In this document: piece after piece, positions 55,729 to 64,000 of the stretch
Position numbering within the stretch: the first letter of the stretch is position 1
Layout of the letters: each line of letters starts with the position of its first letter
Origin: Apiotrichum sp. Y4204
Taxonomy: Eukaryota > Basidiomycota > Tremellomycetes > Trichosporonales > Trichosporonaceae
Reading direction: 5' to 3'
Assembly (NCBI GenBank): GCA_025531455.1
Contig: JAMYHL010000039.1
Location: 310,001-374,000, forward strand
Length of the DNA stretch: 64,000 nt
Position numbers and translations under genes: made by a program
Notes under the pieces: model-generated
Databases searched by the model: none
Told to the model about the DNA's origin: nothing
The model's input: the letters and a program-made list of their open reading frames with translations, nothing else

Positions 55729-57864
55729 ACGTCGTCCTAGCCTTAGTGTTTGGTGTGTCGTTCGGCGTCCTAGGGCTGTTCGCTGTATTCTTTTTCTTCG
55801 CCCCCCGCATATGGGAGATGGATCTCCTTACAGCATCATGACTGTTGTTCCCCACTAAACGAGAGAAGCGGTTGCAGATGGAATGCGCGGGCACAGGGGA
55901 GAAGATCGAGGATCGAGGGGACAGAGGGTCGAAGAGACTAACCACCATGACAATCATACTTTGTGGCCGCGGCTAACACCGTGGTATGCGAGAGCGGACT
56001 GGGGATTCCGACGTCATGATGTCAACAATTGCATAGCCTGTCCTTTGGTGCTGACAGTCGTCGGGTCGTCAGAATCAATGCCTCTCACAAACGGCGACCT
56101 GTTGGCCTCCCCAGATGCTGTCAGAACACACCAGTGACTGAAGTGTGCTCCACATACACCTGCTCAGTGTCCGTCTTACTCGTCATCAGCCCTGCTCTTG
56201 CCCCATCCCCCATGTCGACCAGCCAACGCCATAGCGAGACTCGTGCGCGAACTTGACAGTGCTCGCCACACGCAGACAATCCGGCACAACTCGCTAACAC
56301 TACCTGCCACACAGGACTGAAGTCAGGGACACAATCTCCAACCGAGTGACACCCACCCTGGTCGGTCAGACCAAACATCCGTATCCATTCAGCAATCCTG
56401 CCAGCTGTCAACGAGAGTTGCACCTGAATGCCAAACAACAGACGACGGCCCTGTGATGTACTTGGTGTGATGCGGGTTGCATTGACCCTGAGCATCTATG
56501 CGCCGTTGAGCTTGACCGCGTACATGCGTTCGGGATGTCGTCTCGCCGATGCCCGTGGCGAACATGCTCCACAGTCATCTGAAGGTCAATGCTCCTCGCT
56601 ACTCAGTCGCGCCCTTGAGTATGCCATGCCAATGCATGTCGGAGGTGCATTGGAGTGCACCTTTCGATGGGGCTGGTCTATACGGTTCGGTCATGACATG
56701 CCACCGTTACTTCTTTGCTCTTCCGTGAATGTCACAAGATGTCCTACGAGACCCCGTAGCCAGGTCTTGCGGGGTTCTCACGGACACTCGAACAGTAGAT
56801 CTCGTCCTTTTACTGTACATACGTAAGGCCGTGCATGGCCTAACGGACCTCCATACCACAAGTACCAGCCTCTGGACCGTAGGCTCCCTAACGCATGTAT
56901 TGTCCTCTTGTCTCCCTGCTAGCACTGCTGCTATCCGTATTACTGGTCCCGAGCACACCGTAAGGCATCCTCTGCGCCGCCCCGTGACAGTGATGCGGCA
57001 GGAAGACGACGGCCAGTCTTGTAATCCTTCGACGTCTGATCTCTTGCCACGGCCCTATGAATCCCTTTGCCCTGTTAAATCACCCGATGTCCTCTGAGCT
57101 GCGGTTTGTTTGTATCCTCCGAACCTAGGAGTCACTCGCTCGCTAACTGCTCAAAATACGGACCGTTCGTCCCCTGGGCCTCAGCCGGTATATATAACGC
57201 TCGAGGCCGGTGCATTCCATTTTCTCGACCCAGCAGTCCGCCCTCTCGATGGCCGTGTTTGACGATGTTCTCTTGAGCTGAATTGCGAGGAAATAAACAT
57301 CATCAGGCTTTCTGAGTAGGCTGAAGACTCTTGTCGCACATCGTGGCAGTATGTTGGTGGCAGTCCTATTTTATTGTAGCGTGCAAGACACAGTCTTCTT
57401 GATCCATGCATACGCTAGAGACTCGCGAATGGCACTAGTAATAAGTCAGCCTTTAATGTTTCGCCACACTGGCAAACACCACGCCAAGTGTATTAAACAG
57501 GTCATTTCGCCTGGGGATGTCAGCTGTGGACCCCCTCGTTCTCTTTCTGCGCTGCTCCGAAGGACTGCACACTGGAGAGTGATTGTAGTGTTACACACAA
57601 GAAGAACTCTGGGAGTTCGATCTAATATTGACATCGCCAACACCACTGCGCATCCCGCGGCTTTTCGCAGCTCAATGCTACTCCCAGACGGCTGGCTTGT
57701 ACTCCAAAGATATAATCCATCACACTGAACACGACCCTTGGGCGCGGGGATGCACAACTTGATGGCATGAATTTCTGTTGATTTATCGACAGTTTTCTGG
57801 CCATTATTATTACAAAACCATCCAGGACCATTTATGTTGTAGCTGGATTCTCAAAAATCGTATA
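55729..57864. other. 2.1-kb gene-free stretch upstream of tRNA cluster
   Basis: No gene, tRNA or intact transposon recognised. Composition looks less GC-rich and more neutral than flanking coding sequence, and the reading frames are short and lack third-position bias. Old transposon or LTR remnants near the tRNA genes are conceivable but not seen. Confidence 0.5.
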
Positions 57865-57969
57865 GCTCTTGTGGTGTAGTCGCTATCATACTCCCTTCGG
57901 GATACGAAGGATTCCGGCCGTTCGCGGCTTGAGTGGGAGTGGTCCTCGGTTCAAATCCGGGCAAGGGCC
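57865..57969 (+). tRNA. tRNA-Arg(TCG), intron-containing
   Basis: Acceptor GCTCTTG (57865-57871) pairs with CAAGGGC (57962-57968) with one G-T pair; discriminator C57969. Anticodon stem ACTCC (57890-57894) pairs with GGAGT (57936-57940); loop C-T-TCG-G gives anticodon TCG at 57897-57899. A 34-nt intron (57901-57934) lies at the canonical site. T arm CTCGG-TTCAAAT-CCGGG is intact, followed by a T5 run. The D stem is weak (one mismatch), which lowers confidence slightly. Confidence 0.82.
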
Positions 57970-57971
57970 TG

Positions 57972-57976
57972 TTTTT
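57972..57976 (+). terminator. Pol III terminator (T5) of tRNA-Arg
   Basis: Five T residues just downstream of the tRNA-Arg 3' end. Confidence 0.75.
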
Positions 57977-58362
57977 GCTTGTCTGCACCTCTCCTGCCCT
58001 GAATCTCGACCCCTGGAAACCATGCTCGGCCTCGCAGGGCAGCGCTCGAAGTTCGAGCAGGTCTAACGCGTCCACGCAGTCGACGCAGTCCAGCAATGTG
58101 CAGTGCACGGCTTGCACCCCCGCCGCCCACGTCCACAGGTAGACGACGGTGCTCGTCCGCGCGCTGCGCGGTTGGGTGTCCATTCCACAGGAACGCGTCC
58201 TGAAATCGTGCCACACAGGCCACACCTGAATGAGAACGAGCTTACTTACTTCAAGCGCTTGTCTGCTTGATCGTGCCGCGCAACGAGGACTTCCATGCTG
58301 CTCTTCGGCCTCTTCGGCCTCTCCGCACTCCTATGAGACCTACCGTGCCTCTCGTACTCGAG
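57977..58362. other. Spacer between tRNA-Arg and tRNA-Ile
   Basis: About 390 bp with nothing recognised. Confidence 0.5.
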
Positions 58363-58367
58363 AAAAA
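58363..58367 (-). terminator. Pol III terminator (T5) of tRNA-Ile
   Basis: Five A residues on the + strand, i.e. T5 on the minus strand, 29 bp past the tRNA-Ile 3' end. Confidence 0.6.
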
Positions 58368-58395
58368 GGTGCTTTCGCGTTCCGAAGACCGCGAC

Positions 58396-58486
58396 TGATC
58401 ACTGACAGGCTCGAACTGCCGACCCCCGCATACCGACACGCGTCTGCGTATTAGTACGATGCTCTAACCAACTGAGCTAAGCGACC
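58396..58486 (-). tRNA. tRNA-Ile(AAT), intron-containing
   Basis: On the minus strand the gene begins GGTCGCT and pairs with AGTGATC at its 3' end (two G-T pairs); discriminator A. D arm TAGCTCAGTTGGTTAGAGCA is standard. Anticodon stem TCGTA pairs with TGCGG (two G-T pairs); loop CT-AAT-A gives anticodon AAT (complement of 58450-58452). A 17-nt intron sits after position 37. T arm GGCAG-TTCGAGC-CTGTC is complete, with B-box sequence. Confidence 0.9.
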
Positions 58487-58735
58487 ATGTGTGAGCGGCG
58501 TTTCGGCGCCGCCGCCGCTGGCGGCCGGCGAGAGAGAAGTGACACAAGACGCGTGTGTCGATGGAAACAGCGAGACTGTCGTCCACAAATGGACAGTCCA
58601 CCCATAATACGGCCCCCCCTCAGCCTCTCCAAGCACTAGGGTGGGCCCAGCTCGCTGCGCGTTGGATCCATCGCAAAGAGCCCGGCGATTACCGCTGACA
58701 GCCGCGACGATCAGCGCCGGCGAGCGAGCATTGTA

Positions 58736-58824
58736 GGGCGTGTAGCTCAGTTGGTAGAGCGTGTCATTAGCAGGATCCAGCCCCTATCTTGACAAGGTCT
58801 TTGGTTCGATTCCTAACTCGTCCA
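58736..58824 (+). tRNA. tRNA-Ala(AGC), intron-containing
   Basis: Acceptor GGGCGTG pairs with CTCGTCC, including the G3-T70 pair that is the alanine identity element and a T6-T67 mismatch also present in yeast tRNA-Ala. D arm TAGCTCAGTTGGTAGAGC; anticodon stem TGTCA/TGACA; loop TT-AGC-A with anticodon AGC. A 16-nt intron (GGATCCAGCCCCTATC) follows position 37. T arm TTTGG-TTCGATT-CCTAA has one internal T-T mismatch. Discriminator A58824 is followed by T6. Confidence 0.88.
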
Positions 58825-58830
58825 TTTTTT
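58825..58830 (+). terminator. Pol III terminator (T6) of tRNA-Ala
   Basis: Six T residues directly abut the discriminator base. Confidence 0.85.
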
Positions 58831-59506
58831 GAGCCGGGGGAGGGCGTGGGGAGCCCGGAAGCGGCGCGGGATGAGGGCGGACCTTTGGGGGTTGAAGAGG
58901 AGAAGAGATCGGGCGGAAAGGAGGCGATCGAGGTGGAAAGATTTCGGGAGATAGGGAGGCGGAACTCATGGGCGTAAATGAGCTGATCTGCTGCTGATCC
59001 ATGGAGTGGCTTCATGCAATATGCAGTAGAAGGTCGTAGATGGGCGACCACGCAGGGCTCGCCGATGCCTCTTCAATATCCCCAACTCAGTTCGCACCTG
59101 TACGAGCTTATCGACACTTATCGTTCCAGCGGCTGTGGTATACCCCAACCATCATGACGGCCAAGTCCTCCGCAGCTGCACTTCCTCCGCAGCTGCACTA
59201 AAGATGCAACGCGGAGGGGCCGGAACTCGAAGCCAGTGGCACAACACCGCCACACCTACGATCAGTGTAGATCATCTGCTGAGCTGTGTTGTTGCCGCCT
59301 CAGTAAGAGATTATCACTCAGTAGCACTTCCTGCGTCCAAATGGAATGTTCGCCGGGTTCCTGGTCAGCAAGGTCAGTATGTCTCAGTTCCATCTGCCCG
59401 CCAAGCAAATATCAGTGCTCCACAGAACTTGCTAGAGCAACACCCGTGCATGGCTGCATGAAGAATACAAGGCTACCGAATCCACTCCCAAATGTGCGAG
59501 AGAGAA
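58831..59506. other. Intergenic between tRNA-Ala and RPL36
   Basis: 676 bp with no gene recognised; contains the RPL36 3' end. G/A-rich stretch at 58830-58970. Confidence 0.5.
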
Positions 59507-60304
59507 TTAGTGGCCGGCCTGGCGACGCTGCTCCTGGATGATGGTGGAGAGCTCCTCGACCTTGCGCTTGGAGCGGAGGAGGGTGCCGAGCTGGAGATGT
59601 CAGCAGCAGATCGGGAGGTAGAGCCACAACGTCCTAGCAGACGCCTGAGCCTATAACTTACACGCTTCTTGGTGAGCTTCTTGGCCTTCTTGTCCTTCGA
59701 GTTACGGAGGAGCTCCATCACGCGCTTCTCGTAGGGCGAGAAGCCGGCAACCTCGCGGATAATCGACTTGACGAAGATCTTCTTCTCACTGCGGGTTAGT
59801 CATGTTGAACCCTGGCGGTACATGAGGGCTGGAGGCACAGAGGCAGCACGACAGGGAGAGCAACAACACAGCGACACCGGATCCACGACCAGACCGGGCG
59901 TCTCAGAACATCGCTTCACAGCTCGGCGGCGAGAGCAGCAAACTTCCGAGATGCGGGGAGTGATGACAGGCCTGACGGGCTATACGGTAGTCCAGCAGAC
60001 ATCAAAACTTCTCCACGCAGTCCCATTGTCCAGATCCAGTTCGCCTCGCCGCGAGTTCATCAATGCCCGGTCCTCGTCATCTGTTCGCGGTATCTGGTCG
60101 TGTGTTCTCGGTGCTGCGCGGTCTTCCTGCTCCATCCGCACGACCATCTGCCCTTCCTGCTGCGCTTCTCTCTGTCCCTCCCAGCCAGTTCCATTCGCTT
60201 ACTCACGTCTTGACACCCTTCTTGTGCGAAGGCTTGACCGCCTTGGGAATGACGGTGGTGGGGTAGCCCTTGTTGAGGCCGGTGCGGAGGTTCGAGCGGG
60301 CCAT
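59507..60304 (-). CDS. RPL36: 60S ribosomal protein eL36
   Basis: Three exons on the minus strand: 60304-60207, 59788-59662, 59590-59507; 102 aa. The protein reads [19 protein letters not shown], then PSHKKGVKT joined to [40 protein letters not shown], and [20 protein letters not shown] with final RRQAGH, matching eL36 along its length. It is a cytosolic large-subunit protein. Intron 1 is 418 nt, far above the window's usual size, and intron 2 is 71 nt. Long first introns in ribosomal protein genes often contain regulatory elements or snoRNAs, but I see no clear one. Confidence 0.94.
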
Positions 60305-61755
60305 TTCGGTCTGGATGTGGAAAGGAAATTTCGGCGCGGAGGGGAGAGTCAAACGGAGATCAAGTCGGGAGGGGAGGGCAACGACAGAGTAGCCAGTGCG
60401 GGTCGACAAGGGGAGGGGATCGCGGCAAGACGGCAAGACGACAGTATCCAAATTTCCACCAGAACACAACAGAAAGACGGATCGCGGATCGGACAACGGA
60501 GACGCGGAGTAACGAGTGACGAGTAACGGTATCGGGACGGACGGCGAGAGCGGAACGCTAGGTCAGCATGTCTCCTGGAGGCTGCGGGGGGCGGCACGCA
60601 CGACTTTTTGGGGTTGACGGATGGAGAAGACCTAGGCTTTGTCGATGTCGAGACGTGCAGCGAGAGCGAGCGAGCACCTCTGCGTACTGCCCAGCACCCA
60701 CAGCCAGCCAGCTCGAGAGGGTGAGCCACCCAGGCAGCCAAGTCCCTTCAGCCAGGACTGCACCAACCACTGGCTGGGTTGTCTGGCCACCCAATTCCTC
60801 TGCCAGACCGCCCCTTTCGACCAGAACGATGGCTCTTGCATCCTGGCCGGTCATTTTGGTGCGTGCAAAACTGCTCCGGCGTTTCGGCATTTCAATGTGG
60901 CGAAATTGAGAAGTGGTGGCAGCAGCCGAGTGCATTAGGTGTTACATAACACGCTGACACGTGCTACGGCTGGACCAAATACATCCGTGAAGCTCCACCA
61001 AGATCAACACACTAATTTTGCAGACTGGCTCGCACCACCTCGCACCGATCCAGATCGCAGCAACAGCGAGCGCTGGCAAGTCCACCCGTCGCGCCGTCGC
61101 CGCGGTGCATTTAAGCTCGCGCAACGAACATGAACTGCTTTCTTCTTCTATTCGCAAATCCGACCTACCAAGGCTCCGCTCACTCTCAAAAAACCCACTA
61201 CGGAGACTACATGGCCGTTGGATAAGATACAAGCCCGTTAAAATGCGTCTGCATCGCAGCGGCTGGGTGTGCGTCTCTAGCACATCCCTCCGGATCTGGC
61301 GTTTCGCTTAGGGCACACATTTCCTTCATTTTCTTTCTTTTCTTGTGTATGTATGATGATTCTGTCAATGCTGTGTATCCTCTCCTTGATCTCCGAGCTA
61401 GTCTCGCTTGCACGACTCTCTGGGAGAGCTCAACTGGAGCCGTTTGGTGCTTTTGGATGCGACCTTTCGCGATTCGCTATTTCGTCGCAATTCAGAACGA
61501 GGCTTGCATGGCATGGGCGAAAATGCATGAACAGGCCAGCCTGACCAGACTTGTGCAATCCGTTCGTCGGCGTCCATGTTACGGTGAAACTTTGCACCTC
61601 TCAGGCGGACAAGATAATCTGCCCATGCCAAGGGTGTTCATTTACTTGGGGGGTTCACTTCAGTTTTGGAGTCGTGCCTAAGTCCTCACTGTCCGAGAAG
61701 GGTGTTCGGATGATCGGAACCAAATATGTCTACATCGCTATAAGCTATATATAAT
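60305..61755. other. 1.45-kb intergenic region, no gene seen
   Basis: Between RPL36 (minus, starts 60304) and the PL14-type gene (minus, ends 61756). Several frames of 60-130 codons exist on both strands but none resembles a known family. C/A-rich RPL36 leader near 60305-60560. Confidence 0.5.
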
Positions 61756-63200
61756 CTATACGAACGCGACGGCGGTGACAACACCGCCGACGAGAAGAGC
61801 GAGAAGCCCGATGGTCGGACTGGTGACAGCAGTGGTTGCCGCCGAGCGGGGTCCAGTCGAGTTGGAGGCTCCCATTCCGCCAAACAGCTGGATATTGCGG
61901 AAGTAGGAGTATTGTGTTGTCGGGGTGGCCCACGATGCGTCGTAGCCGCCGAAGAAGGTGGAGAAGAAGAAGCCGGCAACGCTATCAATCTCGTCTGTCT
62001 TGCGCAGCTCGAGCTGGTCGACCTTGACGGCCTGGACACCGTCGTACCAGAGCGAGATCATACCATTGCGCCAGCCAACCTCGTTGAGCTCAACGTAGAG
62101 CCAGACGGTCTGCCACTTGCCGGTGAGGAAAGAGAACGTTCCTCGGCCCATGGAAGTGCCATAGTCCTTGTTGCATGTGATCCAGTCCCTCTTGCAGAAG
62201 TTTTTGCCCCCTGGGGGAAGGTAGGAGTAGACTGAGGTCAGTGCGTTGAACCTTTGTCGTTGTGACGACTACTGCTCACCTTCACCGATTTGGCCAGAGC
62301 GCCACATGAGGCGGGCTGAGAAACATTTCATTCCATCAGACTGGTGTCCGCCAGAGCAGCCAACAGGGTCGGGACCGCCACGAAGTCCGGGAAGCTTTCC
62401 GCCTTGGTTGAATCTGAGACGGTCAATGCCTTGTTCGTTGAGAGCCGGGCTGGAATCCAGGAGCCTTCACTAAACACTTTACACCAGGGCGCTGTTCCAG
62501 CACGGGGCGGTGTCCAGAAACACATGCCACGCCACACGTTGGCCACCCATGTCTCATAATACTCACTGGTAGCCTTGGGGGAAGAAGACATCGTACGAGA
62601 GCAGCATTCGCTCAAACTTGCCGCTGGAAGTCACATTGGAGAACGGTGATGTGGATTTAGAAGAAGCATTAAGCGGTTGGGCAGTGAACTGGGTTCCTCC
62701 GGTGGCTTGACTGTACGATCCTTCAGGATAGGTGATGCGCAGAACGGTTGAGCCAGTCGCTGCACCGCCGGTTGCACCTGCAGAACGAGCACTGCTGGTC
62801 GGGGTTACAACGGAAGTCGCAGCGTCCGCCGCAGTTGACGATTGCTTGCCCTTCTTCGAGGACGAGGTTGATTCGGCATCAGCTGCGGCACGCTTGCTGT
62901 TACCCGACGCGGGATCGCTAACAAAGTCGCTACACGTCAGTGAGCCTGAATGGACCCGACATGAGTGAACGGAACTCACATGTTACTCGTCCCGAACTGG
63001 ATTCCGTGGTCATTCACGTCCCACTGTGAGATGATGAAATCGTCCGCTTTGCTGGACTGCAATGACGACGACGGGAACTTGAACTGGTACTGTTCATTGA
63101 GACCAAACGAAGAAGTGATGCCTTCGAGTGTGGCGACAACGGACGCGTCCGTCAGTGCCGGAAGCGCCAGGGCCGCGATCAAAACAATTCGTGCCGCCAT
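61756..63200 (-). CDS. GPI-anchored polysaccharide lyase, PL14-type
   Basis: Four exons on the minus strand: 63200-62980, 62929-62567, 62413-62280, 62231-61756; 397 aa. A signal peptide (MAARIVLIAALALPALTDA) leads to a beta-jelly-roll with the fungal PL14 signatures: MLLSYDVFFPQGYQ, FNQGGKLPGLRGGPDPVGCS, DGMKCFSARLMWRSGQIGE, VYSYLPPG, NKDYGTSMGRGTFSFLTGKW and GWRNGMISLWYDG, ending with FFSTFFGGYDASWATP. A Ser/Thr/Ala-rich insert lies at ~80-150. The C-terminus has a Ser/Thr linker and a hydrophobic tail (IGLLALLVGGVVTAVAFV) typical of GPI anchoring. It probably acts on a glucuronan-like polymer at the wall or in the capsule, but the substrate is inferred. Phases 2,2,1 agree at every intron. 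Confidence 0.8.
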
Positions 63201-64000
63201 GTTGACAGGCGACGTTAGAAACGCTGTTGAGAAATGGGCGTAAAGTGAGAAGGACGCGAAATCGGGGAGGAAAGTCTTGAAACGAGCGGTCGGAGCAGGT
63301 TGTCTCTCGGTCGGAGAGATGTAAGAAATGTTCTTCTTGCTAGGGAGAGTAGTTGTTGTGGACGGGAGACGATCGATCAGCACGCGGGTATTCGAAGCTC
63401 AGTGGCAAATCCCAGGAGTCTGTAGGAACAAGGGACAGGTGTTACGAGATCCGAAAGGACGAGGTCACAAAGGGTGAAGAGAATGGAGATGGAAAAGGAG
63501 GTGGGCGCCTTAGTAGGGCGTCGCTATGGTCGATTGAGTGGGCCACAGGGGATACTCGAAGGGAGAGGAAACTCGAAACGACCAGAGCACTGTCGACGCT
63601 CTGTAGGGATGCGACGCGACTGGCAGTGTGAGGAGCAGAGCCAAGGGGATATGGAATGCGACCCGTGGGATGGGTGGCGTATTGGTGTGAACGTCGACCC
63701 GTAGTTCACTAGTTGACTAAACGGAGAACAGTTGAAAACAAATCACCGATCGAAGAAGGTACGAGTGGTGGAACGAGAACTTGATGATAGAAAGCGCGAA
63801 CCGAGGGCCGATGGCGTCGGGGTGCAAAAACTATGACTCGCGAGTGTACAGCGAAGAGTGGTCGCTGTGTGGTGCAGTGGTGGCCGCAGCGGTAGACGTC
63901 GACGTATCGAAAGGGACGGACGGCGCCCGAAGCTGAAAGGTAAAGGGTAGGTCGCTATGGCGTCGGCGGGAGGGGTTCGTGTCACGGCTCTCGGGGCAGA
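63201..64000. other. 5' flank of the PL14-type gene, window end
   Basis: Promoter side of the minus-strand gene starting at 63200. A minus-strand frame at 63743-63985 starts with ATG and is Arg/Ser/Pro-rich, but shows no family resemblance and is not called. Confidence 0.45.

Noticed and set aside
59903..60063. C/D-box-like words in the RPL36 intron (TTGATGA near 60057-60063 and CTGA near 59903-59906, minus strand)
   Set aside because: Spacing of ~150 nt and no terminal stem or convincing guide region; not enough for a snoRNA call.
63743..63985. 80-codon Arg/Ser-rich minus-strand frame near the window end
   Set aside because: Looks like promoter/leader sequence; no homology or splice support.

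Overview
This is a nuclear chromosome segment from a fungus, most likely a basidiomycete yeast of the Tremellomycetes; Trichosporonales is my best guess. The evidence is: dense genes carrying many short GT-AG introns (often 35-60 nt, with CTRAC-type branch sites just before the acceptor), high GC and codon-third-position GC, fungal-specific families (Hse1, Tlg2, Vma12/Vph2, Zn2Cys6 regulator, DHA1 and MCT-like MFS transporters, PL14-type lyase), and four Pol III tRNA genes that all carry introns. No bacterial, viral or intact transposon genes were seen. Exon boundaries were deduced by hand from splice consensus, phase and family similarity.

Layout. 1-10 kb: Hse1/STAM ESCRT-0 subunit, beta-lactamase-fold serine hydrolase, MCT-like MFS transporter, tRNA-Ser(AGA), small membrane protein. 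10-19 kb: large membrane-anchored protein (possibly Inp2/vezatin-like), hemerythrin-domain protein, GPI-anchored Ser/Thr-rich wall protein. 19-24 kb: CmcJ/AsaB-like oxygenase, Zn2Cys6 regulator and DHA1 MFS transporter, a possible mini-cluster. 25-33 kb: 19-exon sterol-glucosyltransferase-like gene and the peroxisomal import receptor Pex5. 33-46 kb: housekeeping genes, mostly in divergent or convergent pairs: Tlg2 syntaxin, V-ATPase assembly factor Vma12, otubain-type deubiquitinase, VOC/glyoxalase-like protein, Rrp7, an esterase-fold protein lacking its nucleophile, RNA polymerase III subunit Rpc11, and the Hem25 mitochondrial glycine carrier. 46-53 kb: INCENP (Sli15) and haspin kinase, head to head. 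53-60 kb: CREG-like secreted flavin-fold protein, ribosomal eS24, tRNA-Arg(TCG), tRNA-Ile(AAT), tRNA-Ala(AGC), ribosomal eL36. 61-64 kb: GPI-anchored PL14-type polysaccharide lyase.

How genes may work together. The strongest functional pairing is haspin and INCENP: haspin phosphorylates histone H3 Thr3, the mark that recruits the chromosomal passenger complex scaffolded by INCENP, and here both are transcribed from one ~0.9-kb region. The oxygenase/regulator/transporter trio looks like a small metabolic or detoxification unit. The 55-60 kb block groups two ribosomal protein genes with three tRNA genes. Very small exons recur (9 nt in haspin, 17 nt in the MCT-like gene, 6 nt in RPC11, an ATG-only coding exon in RPS24, and a candidate 4-nt exon in the CREG-like gene).
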